This document shows, in pieces, positions 24,431-33,596 of a stretch of DNA of 64,000 bases. The notes under the pieces were generated by a model. That model did no database searches, was not told the origin of the DNA, and saw only the letters and a program-made list of their open reading frames with translations. The stretch is taken from NCBI RefSeq assembly GCF_000934745.1, contig NZ_JYNO01000001.1, positions 930,001-994,000 of the forward strand, in the 5' to 3' direction. How positions within the stretch are numbered: the stretch's first letter is position 1; each line of letters starts with the position of its first letter. A program made the translations under genes and the position numbers. This stretch comes from Desulfonatronum thioautotrophicum. Lineage in GTDB: Bacteria; Desulfobacterota; Desulfovibrionia; Desulfovibrionales; Desulfonatronaceae.

Positions 24431-24814
24431 TCAGGCTTGGGTACCGATCAAAGGCAACTCCCTGTCGATACGAAAAAAAACAAGGAATCGGATCTTTCCT
24501 TCCGGCTCCAGCTCCTTTGGGTAGCAGCGCCGACACAGCTCGTACATAAGTTCGCTGTCCTGTTCTTCGCGCAGCTTGGTGATGGCCAGGCGTTTGCCTT
24601 TGTAGCCAGGCCCGTTCTCGATAAAAAGATAATGGGCCTTGGGATTTTCCAAGACATTCTTGTGACTCAGCTTGTTGTTCATGATCACGGCAAGAGTGCC
24701 GTCATCCATGACATGCGGCCTGGCATAGATGGCGGCATTGACCGCGCCAGAAGCGTCGGCAGTTGACAGAACTCCTATGCCATGAGTTTCATTAAAGTAA
24801 GTCTTTAAGTCCAT
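24431..24814 (-). CDS. Pyridoxamine 5'-phosphate oxidase-like flavin-binding family protein
   Basis: 127 residues with the split-barrel FMN-binding pattern: GIGVLSTADASGAVNAAIYARP, then DGTLAVIMNNKLSHKNVLENPKA and HYLFIENGPGYKGKRLAI. This resembles small PNPOx-like proteins of unknown substrate in anaerobes. ATG 24814 is chosen for its AAGGAGAG site; a reading from 24889 lacks one. It stands alone between two scars and could use FMN or heme. Confidence 0.8.
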   Translation of the reverse strand: MDLKTYFNETHGIGVLSTADASGAVNAAIYARPHVMDDGTLAVIMNNKLSHKNVLENPKAHYLFIENGPGYKGKRLAITKLREEQDSELMYELCRRCYPKELEPEGKIRFLVFFRIDRELPLIGTQA

Positions 24815-25168
24815 GTTCTCTCCTTGTGCGTTAACATTGCATTTTTCGTCATCTGTCTTCCCAAAATGCGTTTCCGTTTCGCTCCTCAACTCCCAAGGAC
24901 TTGCCTTTCCGGTCCCTTTTGCTCAGCAGATAATAACCCACTATCTTATCAAATATATCCGAAGCGTTCGAAGCAGTCCAGAAAAACGCTCCAACTGCGC
25001 CGCCAGATCTGCGCCGTATTGCCGTAAGATCTCCAAAGCAGGCTAATTCTTGGCTTGTCGACTGTCCAGCAACGGAGCCAAGCCTTCCGGTTCTGCTGGT
25101 AATTTCCTGACTTCTCAAAAACCTGTGGCGAGCATGGCCTGGATGCCCGCTCCCCGTCAGCAACAGGT
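24815..25168. other. 354-bp region without a supported gene
   Basis: It lies between the PNPOx-like gene and the gpmI stop. Open frames exist on both strands but start without ribosome sites and match nothing I recognise. One minus-strand frame (around 24955-25090, PRISLLWRSYG...WRRSWSVFL) is faintly transposase-like, too weak to call. Confidence 0.4.
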
Positions 25169-26806
25169 TTATTGCTGATTGAAAACATAATTCACCAGGG
25201 GGGGCTGATACGCCTCCGGAGAGGCGTAGCCCAGCAGGGTGCAGAGGGTGGCCGCGACATTGGCCAGGCCGGGGTCTGGGACGGAGGTCAGGCGGAGGGT
25301 GTTTTGGTCGTGGAAGTCCTTGACGATGAACGGCACCGGGTTCAGGGTATGGGCGACCATGGGTGACCGTTTGCCGTTTTTTTCGGTCCACATGCATTCG
25401 GCGTTGCCGTGGTCCGAAGTGATGACGGCAATGCCGCCGGCATCGGCGACGGCGTCCAGAATGCGTCCCAGGCAGAGGTCCACGGTGGCCACGGCAATGC
25501 GGATCGCCGGTTCCACCCCGGTATGCCCGACCATGTCTCCGTTGGCCAGATTCACCCGAATGAAGCGATGTCGGCCCGCGGCAATGCTCTCGATGACACG
25601 GTCGGTGATCTCCGCGGCTTTCATCCAGGGGCGCAGGTCAAAGGCGATTCTGTCCGAGAGTATTTCTTCGTAGGTCTCCAGCTCTGGATTGATATATCCG
25701 GATTTATTGCCGTTCCAGAAGTAGGTGACGTGGCCGTATTTCTGGGTTTCAGAAATGGTGAACGAGGTGATTCCCGTGGCGCAGAGGTATTCCCCAACCG
25801 TGCCGGTGATGGTCGGCGGGGCCACGAGAAACTGCTTGGGAATCATGGCGTCTCCGTCATACTGCATCATCCCGGCATAGATCACGTCCGGACGGCGGAT
25901 TCGGTCGAACTCGGTGAATTCCTCTTCCTCAAAGGCCCGGGAAATCTCGATGGCCCGGTCTCCTCGAAAATTGAAAAAAATCACGGCGTCGCCATCCTCG
26001 ATGGTTCCCACCGGCGTGTCATGCTCCACGACCACGAAGCTGTCCATGTACTGATCCGTTATCTTCGGGTCTTCCTGGTAAAATGTTTCGATGGCCTCCG
26101 AAGCCGAGGTGAAGCGACGACCGTGGCCCAAAACATGGGCCTGCCAGCCCTTCTCCACAACCGGCCAGTTGGCGTTGTAGCGGTCCATGGTCGTGACCAT
26201 CCGCCCTCCACCCGAGGCGATCCGGTAGTCCCGGCCTTCGACGGACAGTTTGCGCAGGCGGTCTTCCAATGGGCCTACGTAGCGCAGCGCGCTCTTCTGG
26301 TCCACGTCCCGACCGTCCAGTAAGGCATGTACCCGTACCCGACGGATTTTCTCCCGAGCGCAGCCGTCCAGAAGAGCGTACAGCTGTTCAACATGGCTAT
26401 GCACGTTGCCGTCGGAGGTCAGGCCGATAAAGTGGACGGTCCCGCCGTCCTTGCCGGCCTGAATCACGCGTTGCCAGGTTTCGCCCTGAAACACCCGACC
26501 GGAGGCTATGGCTTCGTTGACCAGCCTGGCCCCTTGGGAAAAGACCCGGCCGGCCCCCAAGGCGTTGTGGCCCACCTCGGAATTGCCCATGTCATCGTCC
26601 GAAGGCAGGCCCACCGCCGTGCCGTGGGCCTTGAGGGAGATCATGAGTGGCTCTTGAAGCAGGGCGTCCAGGACCGGAGTGTGCGAGACATGGACGCCAT
26701 CGCTGGCATCCCGGGGGCCCAGGCCGATGCCGTCCATGATGACGAGGACCACGGGGCCGGGACAGGGTTGCACGTCTGTGAGGGGGGTGAGGGGAGCGAT
26801 GGACAT
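25169..26806 (-). CDS. gpmI: GpmI, cofactor-independent phosphoglycerate mutase
   Basis: Alkaline-phosphatase-superfamily enzyme interconverting 3- and 2-phosphoglycerate, with two Mn2+. The N-terminal metal site VVLVIMDGIGLG (about 19-30) is followed by the nucleophile Ser76 in DDDMGNSEVGHNALGAGR. The HVEQLYALLDGC and RVHALLDGRDV segments mark the transferase domain. The second metal cluster is GDMVGHTG and SDHGNAE. At 545 residues it is slightly longer than the usual 510-530. ATG 26806 has AAAAGGAT upstream. Its 3' end is the source, or a relative, of the broken copy at 23791. Confidence 0.96.
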   Translation of the reverse strand: MSIAPLTPLTDVQPCPGPVVLVIMDGIGLGPRDASDGVHVSHTPVLDALLQEPLMISLKAHGTAVGLPSDDDMGNSEVGHNALGAGRVFSQGARLVNEAIASGRVFQGETWQRVIQAGKDGGTVHFIGLTSDGNVHSHVEQLYALLDGCAREKIRRVRVHALLDGRDVDQKSALRYVGPLEDRLRKLSVEGRDYRIASGGGRMVTTMDRYNANWPVVEKGWQAHVLGHGRRFTSASEAIETFYQEDPKITDQYMDSFVVVEHDTPVGTIEDGDAVIFFNFRGDRAIEISRAFEEEEFTEFDRIRRPDVIYAGMMQYDGDAMIPKQFLVAPPTITGTVGEYLCATGITSFTISETQKYGHVTYFWNGNKSGYINPELETYEEILSDRIAFDLRPWMKAAEITDRVIESIAAGRHRFIRVNLANGDMVGHTGVEPAIRIAVATVDLCLGRILDAVADAGGIAVITSDHGNAECMWTEKNGKRSPMVAHTLNPVPFIVKDFHDQNTLRLTSVPDPGLANVAATLCTLLGYASPEAYQPPLVNYVFNQQ

Positions 26807-26855
26807 GAGCGATCCTTTTTGGCTACTTGAGGGTGGATGAATCCATTAGGCCGGG

Positions 26856-27602
26856 CTACCTGCCGCGGAGAATATTCCAGTAATACCGGAGCCTTGATTT
26901 CCATGTTGCCTGCAACGGGCCACGTTCATTTCGCAAGGCGTCGCCCTGGAGCCGGTAGAGCGGACCGCCGCCGGGGTTGCGCCAGCCGCGGTTCAGGGCC
27001 GCGCCGATGCGCATCCGGTAGGGGTAGTGGCGGGCCGTGAGACGATCGATGCGGCGGTTTACCAGGCCGGATGGATATACATAGGTGTTCGGGAATCGGC
27101 CCAGGTGGTCGGCGATGATCTGCCCGGCCCCATGGATTTCCCGGACCAGGTCCACGTCAGGGTCGGTCAAGTCCCGATGCCCCGCGGAATGGCAAGCTAT
27201 CTGGGCCGCTCCGCTGTCCTGCATTTCCCGCAGTTCTTGCCAGGAGCAGAAGCAGGCCGTGTTTCCCTTGCGCCCAACCTGGGAACTGACGTTCAGCCGG
27301 TCGGGCATCGGGACAACGACGCTGTCCCGGATGACGTCCGTGGACACGCTGACCAGGGCGCGCAGCCCCATCTCCCGCAATATCGGGTAGACGAAGTGAT
27401 AGAAGCCGACGTGGGCATCGTCAAAGGTCAGGCAGATACTCAGCTTGTTCGGCTGGAGCGGTTCCCCCGGCAAGACCACGGGGTGGTTGTCGCGCACGTA
27501 CCGCAGATGGGCGTGGAGTAGCCGTGGGTCATTGGCGTACTTGCCCCCGCCTGGGACCACGTCATGGTACATCACGACGGCAAGCACGCTGATTGGCCTC
27601 AT
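26856..27602 (-). CDS. Polysaccharide deacetylase family protein
   Basis: NodB-homology carbohydrate esterase: VVMYHDVVPGGG at the start, the catalytic/metal motif CLTFDDAHVGFY (Asp-Asp), and the His motif CHSAGHRDL supplying metal ligands. Later NTYVYPSG is the family's conserved proline turn. It probably removes N-acetyl groups or modifies a surface glycan. ATG 27602 is chosen because it precedes the conserved core and overlaps the GT2 end by 41 bases; no start has a strong ribosome site. It is the last gene of the GT4-GT2-deacetylase cluster. Confidence 0.83.
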   Translation of the reverse strand: MRPISVLAVVMYHDVVPGGGKYANDPRLLHAHLRYVRDNHPVVLPGEPLQPNKLSICLTFDDAHVGFYHFVYPILREMGLRALVSVSTDVIRDSVVVPMPDRLNVSSQVGRKGNTACFCSWQELREMQDSGAAQIACHSAGHRDLTDPDVDLVREIHGAGQIIADHLGRFPNTYVYPSGLVNRRIDRLTARHYPYRMRIGAALNRGWRNPGGGPLYRLQGDALRNERGPLQATWKSRLRYYWNILRGR

Positions 27603-28341
27603 GCAGCTTGAGATACTTGTAGAATGCGGTGTGACCGTTGTAGGCCGAGATGAGCAGGCCTTCATACCCCTGGGTAACGCCGCGCTGCAGCACATACGAT
27701 TTGAAAAAGGCAAAGCTTCCGTGCAGGAGGGCTTTCATTGGTCCGGAGCTTTTTTTCCCGGCGTGCTGGGCCGCGAATTGATCGGTATAGTGCTGCATCT
27801 TGGTCAGAAAGTCGGCGACGCAGGCATAGGAGTAGTGGCGGACGGGATGGCTGAGGCGGACCTCACGCAGGCCCGTGGTGATCACGCCTTCATGCACAGC
27901 GACGTCCGTGAACCGGGTGCGCCCGCGATGAAACAGCCGGACGTGGCGGTCCGGATGCCAGCCACAGGTGGTGATGCGCTTGCCGTTGAAGTAGTTTTCC
28001 ATGGGGAAGGAGTAGACGCAGGCCGGATTCAGGGACTGGTTGCTGATCTCCGTGAAAAGTTCCGATGTGACGATCTCGTCGCTGTCAATGGAGAGAATCC
28101 AGTCATGGGCGGCCAGTTCCACGGCCCGGTTGTGCAGGGGGCCGAAGCCCGTGAAGGGCTCCTGGAACACGCGGACGTTGGCGAAGGTCGCGGCGATGTC
28201 CAGGGTGACGTCGGTGGAGCCGTTGTCCAGGATGACCACGTCCGCAAAGGCGGAAACAGCCTGCAGACATTCGGCGAGCAGCCGTTGGGCGTCTTTGGTC
28301 AGGATCGTGACGCTGATGGGAAGCATTGAGGATGGCGTCAT
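27562..28341 (-). CDS. Glycosyltransferase family 2, LPS-core type
   Basis: 259 residues of a WaaE/KdtX-like GT-A enzyme. The nucleotide-binding start is ISVTILTKDAQRLLAECL, followed by VVILDNGSTDVT, FGPLHNRAVELAAHDWILSIDSDE (DxD-type motif) and the family-specific RLFHRGRTRFTDVAVHEGV. It transfers a sugar from a nucleotide donor to lipopolysaccharide core or a related glycan at the inner membrane. It starts in an ATGA overlap with the GT4 gene. Confidence 0.88.
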   Translation of the reverse strand: MTPSSMLPISVTILTKDAQRLLAECLQAVSAFADVVILDNGSTDVTLDIAATFANVRVFQEPFTGFGPLHNRAVELAAHDWILSIDSDEIVTSELFTEISNQSLNPACVYSFPMENYFNGKRITTCGWHPDRHVRLFHRGRTRFTDVAVHEGVITTGLREVRLSHPVRHYSYACVADFLTKMQHYTDQFAAQHAGKKSSGPMKALLHGSFAFFKSYVLQRGVTQGYEGLLISAYNGHTAFYKYLKLHEANQRACRRDVP

Positions 28342-29477
28342 GATGCCCCCGTCGTGGCGGTTGTCCGGGCAGAAACGGTCTTGCCCCGGGCAGCCCGGTA
28401 ACTTTGCAGGGTTTTGGCCATCATGCGCTCAAACCCCAGCCGGGATGTGGCCAATTGGAAAGCGGTCTCAACGCGGGCCGGGTCGCCCTTGTCCAGAACA
28501 TCCAGCACGGCCCTGGCCATGGCCGGGATATCTTGTCCCGGAACCAGCCATCCTGTTTGGTCCCCGACCAGCTCGGCCACTGCCCCGACATCTGTGGCGA
28601 CCACGGGCCTGCGCATGGCAAAGGCCTGGGGAACCACTCGGGACTGGGCCTCCACATCCACGGAGGCCAGGACGACGCAATCCGCGGCAGCGATGATTTC
28701 CGGGACATCCTCCCGGTATCCGGTCATGGTCACGACACCGGCCAGATCACGCTCCTGAATCCGTTGGCGCACCTGCTCCTCGAATTCCGGCCGGGTGCCC
28801 TGGCCCACAAGCAGGAAGCGGACATCGGGTGATGTCTGGTGCACCAACGCGGCCGCCTCGACAAAAAAGAGCTGGCCTTTGTCCGGGCGGATCATGCCGA
28901 TATTGACCACGACGCGCGTATGCCCTGCAATGCCGAATTCCCGGCGAACCTGCCCGCCGGAAACCCTGGGATGGAAGCGGGCCAGGTCAATGCCTTCCCC
29001 GATGACGTCAATGCGCTGGGGGTCGAGACCAGCCTCGGCCACCCTGCCCCGCAACAGCTTCGCCGTGACGATGATTCGGTCCGCGCCATATTTCCAGTAA
29101 GGGGTATGGGTGATGTCGCGGGAAATGGGTTTGGTGACATGGACGGAGCGGACAACCGGATAGCCGAACAGACGCAGCCACGCGCAGAGCTGGGCATCCC
29201 GCGAGCCGTGGGCGTCGATGACGTGAATGCCCTTTTCCCGCACGAAGCGCAGCAGCTTCATGAACACGGCCGGGTTGGCACTGCCCCGGAATGCCAGGGG
29301 AAAAACAGGCAGACCCAGGGACGTTGCCCGCTCCACGATTTTCGAAGCAGGATGGGCCGCGATCCAGCCGCGATGTCCCTGGTCGATCAACCAGCGGATC
29401 TGTTCCAGGATGCGCATTTCCTGGCCACCCCAGTTGGGGCTGGATTCCGTATGTAAAATGTGCAAGGGGTGGGGCAT
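28338..29477 (-). CDS. Glycosyltransferase family 4
   Basis: 379 residues with two Rossmann halves (GT-B fold). The N-terminal half has HTESSPNWGGQEMRILEQ, and the donor-binding half has VVVNIGMIRPDKGQLFFVEAA, FLLVGQG and the EX7E-like segment DVEAQSRVVPQAFAMRRPVVATDVG. Likely adds a hexose or heptose to an envelope glycan. The first gene of a three-gene cluster with GT2 and a deacetylase. There is no strong ribosome site before ATG 29477. A MITE-like element lies 20 bases upstream. Confidence 0.9.
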   Translation of the reverse strand: MPHPLHILHTESSPNWGGQEMRILEQIRWLIDQGHRGWIAAHPASKIVERATSLGLPVFPLAFRGSANPAVFMKLLRFVREKGIHVIDAHGSRDAQLCAWLRLFGYPVVRSVHVTKPISRDITHTPYWKYGADRIIVTAKLLRGRVAEAGLDPQRIDVIGEGIDLARFHPRVSGGQVRREFGIAGHTRVVVNIGMIRPDKGQLFFVEAAALVHQTSPDVRFLLVGQGTRPEFEEQVRQRIQERDLAGVVTMTGYREDVPEIIAAADCVVLASVDVEAQSRVVPQAFAMRRPVVATDVGAVAELVGDQTGWLVPGQDIPAMARAVLDVLDKGDPARVETAFQLATSRLGFERMMAKTLQSYRAARGKTVSARTTATTGAS

Positions 29478-29496
29478 GGCTGATGCGTTTTTTTAA

Positions 29497-29725
29497 ACAG
29501 TCCGTTGAAAAACTCCCAATTGCTGCGTCGCTGCAAAAAGTTCAAACTCTCACGTATGAATAAATACGCTTCGACCTTGATTCGATTGCCCGGATGGCAA
29601 ATCGAAAATGTGGCGAAGCCACAGCCCGTGAGGGCCGGACACAGGACGTGTCCGGTAGCTTTTTTTGCTCCTTGCTCTTGGGGCTTTTGAACGGACTGCC
29701 GGATAAGGACTTTTTCAACACTCAG
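29497..29725 (+). mobile_element. 229-bp MITE-like element, copy 1
   Basis: Non-coding element running from ACAGTCCGTTGAAAAACTCC to a TTTTTCAACACTCAG end. The two ends are imperfect inverted repeats sharing GTTGAAAAA(C/G)TCC. Internally there is a GC-rich palindromic part around GGCCGGACACAGGACGTGTCC. An inverted copy of the same length lies at 33597-33825 with about seven differences. Short ORFs inside have no ribosome sites and should not be annotated. Confidence 0.85.
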
Positions 29726-29812
29726 ATAGGCCCCGGTAAAAGGCCGTGGGCGACGTATTGACTCCATCTCGACCATTCTCGGGAACGAGACAACATAAGG
29801 TGATGCGGGAAA

Positions 29813-30970
29813 ATGCACAATCTTGACGATCCGGCCATGCATGTGCCGAAGTATTTACGCCATTTGCGGCAGGTGGTGGTGGACCGGTCGGTCCTGGATG
29901 CCCCATTGACCCAGCGGGTGCTGCGGCGGTTGGGGCATTTGCCCGTGGAGATCCGTGAATCCGAGTTTGATTTCGGGCGCATGTCTCCCTCTTCGGTGGA
30001 CAAAAGGGCCGAGGATGCATCCGATCCCAGGGAGAGCGGCGAGGGAACCGTTTATCTGAAGCACTACCGGGGTCGTTTCCTGCGCTCCTGTCCGGGAACG
30101 CGGCACTATCACTGCTGCGCCTACCGGATCGTGCATATCGGCGAGAATTGCCCCTTGTCCTGCTCCTACTGCATTCTCCAGGCCTACTTCCAGGACCGGG
30201 TTCTCAAGGTCTGGGCCAATCAGGCGGATTTGTTCGCCGAACTGGAGTCGGCCTTCATGGAGCAATCCGATCGTCGCTGGCGACTGGGCACCGGAGAGTT
30301 CACCGATTCCCTGACCCTGGAGCCGGTGACCGGGTACAGTGGTGACCTGGTCGGGTTTCTGGGGACGTTCCCTCAGGCCTGTCTGGAATTGAAGTCCAAG
30401 GTCGTGGATCTGAGCTGGATGGACCGGGTGGTCAGGCCGGACCGCGTTTTGCCGGCCTGGTCCATGAACGCGCCCGAGATCCAGGCTGACCAGGAGGGCG
30501 GCAGCGCATCCCTGGAAGAGCGCCTGCGGGCCGCCCGGATTTGTGCCCAGGCCGGCTTTCGCGTCTGCCTGCATTTTGACCCGGTCATCCCTTTTTCCGG
30601 CTGGGAGCGTGGCTATACCCAAACCGTTGAGATGATCGCGGACCACCTTCGTCCCGAGGATGTGGCCTACATCAGCCTGGGTTCGCTGCGCTTCATGCCG
30701 GAACTCAAGCAACGCATCGAGGAGAACCACCCCCAGGCCCGCTACATCTACGCAGAATTCATCACCGGCCTGGACGGCAAGCAACGGCTGCTGCGCCCCC
30801 AGCGGGTCCGCCAACTGCGCCATGTGGCCGAAGGGCTGCGCCGGGCCGGCTTTCAGGGTCTGTACTTGTGCATGGAGTCCGACGAGGTCTGGAACGCGGT
30901 TTTCGGGTACACGCCAAAGGAGTTGGGCGGGCTGGGTCGGTATTTGATGCGCCGGGCCTTTGGGGAGTGA
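29813..30970 (+). CDS. SplB-like radical SAM protein (spore photoproduct lyase family)
   Basis: 385 residues. A radical SAM cluster-binding motif CPLSCSYC sits at 113-120 (C-X3-C-X2-C), the spacing and context (HIGENCPLSCSYCILQAYF) of the spore photoproduct lyase family. It is preceded by the family's LRSCPGTRHYHCCAYRIVHIG. Conserved later segments are GTGEFTDSLTLEP, LELKSKV and VCLHFDPVIPF. SPL repairs thymine dimers in spores; homologues in non-spore-formers have unproven substrates. ATG 29813 has a weak GGGAAA site; Met9 is an alternative. It is flanked by MITEs and converges on the rhomboid gene. Confidence 0.87.
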   Translation: MHNLDDPAMHVPKYLRHLRQVVVDRSVLDAPLTQRVLRRLGHLPVEIRESEFDFGRMSPSSVDKRAEDASDPRESGEGTVYLKHYRGRFLRSCPGTRHYHCCAYRIVHIGENCPLSCSYCILQAYFQDRVLKVWANQADLFAELESAFMEQSDRRWRLGTGEFTDSLTLEPVTGYSGDLVGFLGTFPQACLELKSKVVDLSWMDRVVRPDRVLPAWSMNAPEIQADQEGGSASLEERLRAARICAQAGFRVCLHFDPVIPFSGWERGYTQTVEMIADHLRPEDVAYISLGSLRFMPELKQRIEENHPQARYIYAEFITGLDGKQRLLRPQRVRQLRHVAEGLRRAGFQGLYLCMESDEVWNAVFGYTPKELGGLGRYLMRRAFGE

Positions 30971-30993
30971 AGTTCATGAAAACGGCGGCATGG

Positions 30994-31722
30994 TCACCGA
31001 CTATGCTGCCGGAACCACTGCTCCAAGGTGGTGCAGTGTCGGCAGGCACCGCGTTTTTGGAAAAGCCTGATCAGGGCGACGCCGACGAGAAAGCCCCCGA
31101 TGTGCGCCCACCAGGCAATGCCGCCGCCCATGCCGTTGAAGATCAGGGAAAAAACACCGGAAAGGATCTGGATCAGGAACCAGATGCTGAGAAAGATGAC
31201 CGCTGGGACTTCAAAAAAGTAGGGGAGAAAAAAAATGGGGACCAGGGCCACCACCTTGGCATGGGGGTAGAGCAGCAGATATGCGCCCATGACTCCGGCA
31301 ATTGCCCCGGAGGCGCCAATAACCGGAACCTGTGAGCCGAGATTGAATACCAGGTGGATGAGGATCGCGCCGAGACCGCAGAGCAGATAGAAAAGCAAAA
31401 ACCGCAATGGCCCCATGACGTCCTCCACGTTGTCCCCGAATATCCAGAGCATCCACATGTTCAACAGAAAGTGCAGCCATCCGGCATGGAGGAACATGTG
31501 CGTGATCAGGGTCGTGGCCCAATTCGGCGCGTATCCGACAAATTCAGCCCAGGCCGGATCGGTTACCCTGGCCGGAACCATGCCGAAGATGTGGGTGAAC
31601 TGCAGCAGTTCCCGCCCGGTCATGGTCAATTGCAGGAGGAAAACCGCCGTGTTCAGGATGATAATCAGCCACACTCCGTAGGACGGACCGCGGCTGGGGA
31701 TGTTATCTCGCAGTGGAATCAT
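30994..31722 (-). CDS. Rhomboid-family intramembrane serine protease
   Basis: 242 residues, six to seven hydrophobic helices. Catalytic dyad: Ser138 in GASGAIAG and His207 in WWAHIGGF. HMFLHAGWLHFLLNMWML contributes the conserved His-Asn face. It cleaves membrane-spanning segments; substrates are unknown. ATG 31722 is chosen with GAGGGA upstream; a much longer reading to 32004 is only a shadow of the overlapping RluD-CoaE gene. The start overlaps that gene's 3' end by 20 bases. Confidence 0.9.
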   Translation of the reverse strand: MIPLRDNIPSRGPSYGVWLIIILNTAVFLLQLTMTGRELLQFTHIFGMVPARVTDPAWAEFVGYAPNWATTLITHMFLHAGWLHFLLNMWMLWIFGDNVEDVMGPLRFLLFYLLCGLGAILIHLVFNLGSQVPVIGASGAIAGVMGAYLLLYPHAKVVALVPIFFLPYFFEVPAVIFLSIWFLIQILSGVFSLIFNGMGGGIAWWAHIGGFLVGVALIRLFQKRGACRHCTTLEQWFRQHSR

Positions 31723-33364
31723 GGTATTCCCTCTGGGGTGCGGGGATGACCAGGGCTTGGACATGGGCCAGGCGGCGACGGACGTCCTGATTGCGCAGCC
31801 ACCGCAGGACCCTCGACAGTCTGAGCGCCACCTGGGCAAGGCCTTCCCGGGTGCCGGGGTTGTTGATGACCAGACCGCAGGATTGGAGTTTTTTCTCCTC
31901 GGGCCATTGCCAGGATTCCATGTCGGCCAGCAGATTGTCGTCCCAGCCGCGATGCGCGCGCAGCCAGTCCCGGCGGCGGTGTGGATCGCAGGCCAAACCG
32001 ACAATCAGGTCGAAGCCGGAGGTCCAGCCGGACTCCAGGAGCAGCGGAACTTCGGCAACGGTGACCCGAGCCGCGTAATTCGTTTTCCAGAACGCGTGCA
32101 GGTGGTGTTTGACCAAGGGGTGGATCATGGCCTCCACCTCCCGGCGCAGCCCGGGAATGTCCCGCATGGCCTGCAGAAGGGCCTTCTTGTCAACGGGTTC
32201 CGTGGGCATCGGAGTGAAGCGTTCACCGTAGCGACGCCGGAGCAGTTCCCAGCCGTTTTGACCCGGGCGATACAGTTCGGCCACGGCCCTGTCCGCACTC
32301 CAGACCGGAATGCCCTGTCCGGCCAAATCAGCCAAAAGCAGGCTCTTGCCGCAACCGGGCATGCCGATCAGGCCGACGCGCTGGGTGGTGCGGGAACCAA
32401 CCAGGATGGTCTGAAACATGTCCTTGGGCGGTGCCACCTGGAAATCCATGGGCTCTTCACTGCGCGGGTGTGGAAGACCCAATTTCCAGGCGTGCAGCAT
32501 AGGACGTTGCAGCACCATGTTCAACCCGGGGATTGCCGATTGCCATGATGCATGCGCTGCCGGGCAATAGGTCGGGTCACCTAGCAGAGGGTGGTCGATG
32601 TGTTGCATGTGCACCCGGATCTGATGGGTCCGCCCGCTGAGAATGCGCACGCAAAGCAGGCTGAATCGGTCCCCTGGTGCTGTCCAGAGCAGCGTATACT
32701 CGCTGTGTGCCGGTTTGCCGCCCTTGGCCACCACGGCCATGCGGGTTTTGGAGGTCGGGTGACGGCCGATGGGGGCATCAACGAGGCCACTCGAATCGGG
32801 GCGACCGTGCACCAAGGCCAAGTAGACCTTTTTTACGCCCCGCTCGGCAAAGGAGGCAGTCAAGCGCAGCCTGGCCGCTTCGGTCAAGGCCACGGCCATC
32901 AGGCCGGTGGTGTCCTTGTCCAATCGGTGCACGATGCCGGGCCGGGCGCCCTCCAACTGTGAGAGTTCCGGAAAATGGTGCAGCAGGCGGTGGACCAGCG
33001 TGCCGTGGTCCAGCCCCGGAGCGGGATGGACCACCAGCCCGGCAGGCTTGTTCAAAACCACCAGATCATCGTCGTAGTAAAGGATGCGCAGTGTTCGGTT
33101 TTCAGGCTGTAACGCAGCCTGCGGGGGGATCTTCCCCAACTCCAGGCGTTCGCCTGTAGCGAGGCGTCGTCCCGGGCGGAGGCAGGGGCGGCCATCAACC
33201 GTGGCAAAACCGCTTTTGATCCAGGCCTGAATTTTGGAACGGGTAATGCCGAGGTGCCTGGTGCGATCCATCAAGAACTGGTCCAGCCGAATCCCGGCCT
33301 GGCCTTGGTCGACGACGGCAACCAGTTCCACCTGCTCTGGTTGGGGCTCAGCAGGGGAGGACAT
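31703..33364 (-). CDS. Fusion of RluD-type 23S rRNA pseudouridine synthase and dephospho-CoA kinase (CoaE)
   Basis: 553 residues, two enzymes in one chain. An N-terminal S4 RNA-binding domain (about 25-75) precedes the pseudouridine synthase core with GIVHRLDKDTTG (catalytic Asp149) and SGRTHQIRVHM. From residue 328 a P-loop kinase starts with RVGLIGMPGCGKS (334-341), followed by a YRPGQNGWELLRRRYGERF segment, the HPLVKHH motif and VAEVPLLLESGW, which are CoaE hallmarks. CoaE completes coenzyme A. No stop or frameshift separates the halves, and the linker (about 300-327) is short. Confidence 0.9.
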   Translation of the reverse strand: MSSPAEPQPEQVELVAVVDQGQAGIRLDQFLMDRTRHLGITRSKIQAWIKSGFATVDGRPCLRPGRRLATGERLELGKIPPQAALQPENRTLRILYYDDDLVVLNKPAGLVVHPAPGLDHGTLVHRLLHHFPELSQLEGARPGIVHRLDKDTTGLMAVALTEAARLRLTASFAERGVKKVYLALVHGRPDSSGLVDAPIGRHPTSKTRMAVVAKGGKPAHSEYTLLWTAPGDRFSLLCVRILSGRTHQIRVHMQHIDHPLLGDPTYCPAAHASWQSAIPGLNMVLQRPMLHAWKLGLPHPRSEEPMDFQVAPPKDMFQTILVGSRTTQRVGLIGMPGCGKSLLLADLAGQGIPVWSADRAVAELYRPGQNGWELLRRRYGERFTPMPTEPVDKKALLQAMRDIPGLRREVEAMIHPLVKHHLHAFWKTNYAARVTVAEVPLLLESGWTSGFDLIVGLACDPHRRRDWLRAHRGWDDNLLADMESWQWPEEKKLQSCGLVINNPGTREGLAQVALRLSRVLRWLRNQDVRRRLAHVQALVIPAPQREYHDSTAR

Positions 33365-33596
33365 GGGGAGGCGGATAGCAGCCGATGCACACGTGGGTTT
33401 TCATCGGGGAGTGTTGTAAGAAGGAAAAATGAAGTTGGAGTGGTGGGGGACGGTTCAGGGCGACGGTTTCTTTGCACCGTCGCGCCATGGATCCCGACAT
33501 ATGCCCGGATTGACCGGGTTGCTGTTCAAGGTCTGAACAATCGGTCCAACGTTTAAGCCTCAAAATATCGGATGGACATCGGGCTTGGGGGCATAA
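33365..33596. other. 232-bp non-coding region upstream of the RluD-CoaE gene
   Basis: It holds an inverted repeat GCGACGGT / ACCGTCGC (33460-33483) and a smaller CCCGG/CCGGG hairpin near 33510. The strand and role are unclear; these could be part of the leader of the fusion gene. No coding frame is supported. Confidence 0.4.

Noticed and set aside
24949-25188. Possible remnant of an IS256-like transposase C-terminus
   Set aside because: Only a faint W...W pattern in one frame and no IYTTNAIE-type motif or inverted repeats; not supportable without a search.
29505-29690. Short ORF in the MITE-like element (and its counterpart at 33632-33997)
   Set aside because: It is the translation of the repeat itself; it has no ribosome site and appears in both copies only because the DNA is repeated.
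31722-32004. Long N-terminal extension of the rhomboid gene
   Set aside because: The extension is a shadow of the RluD-CoaE fusion gene; the ATG at 31722 has a ribosome site and begins the membrane protein.
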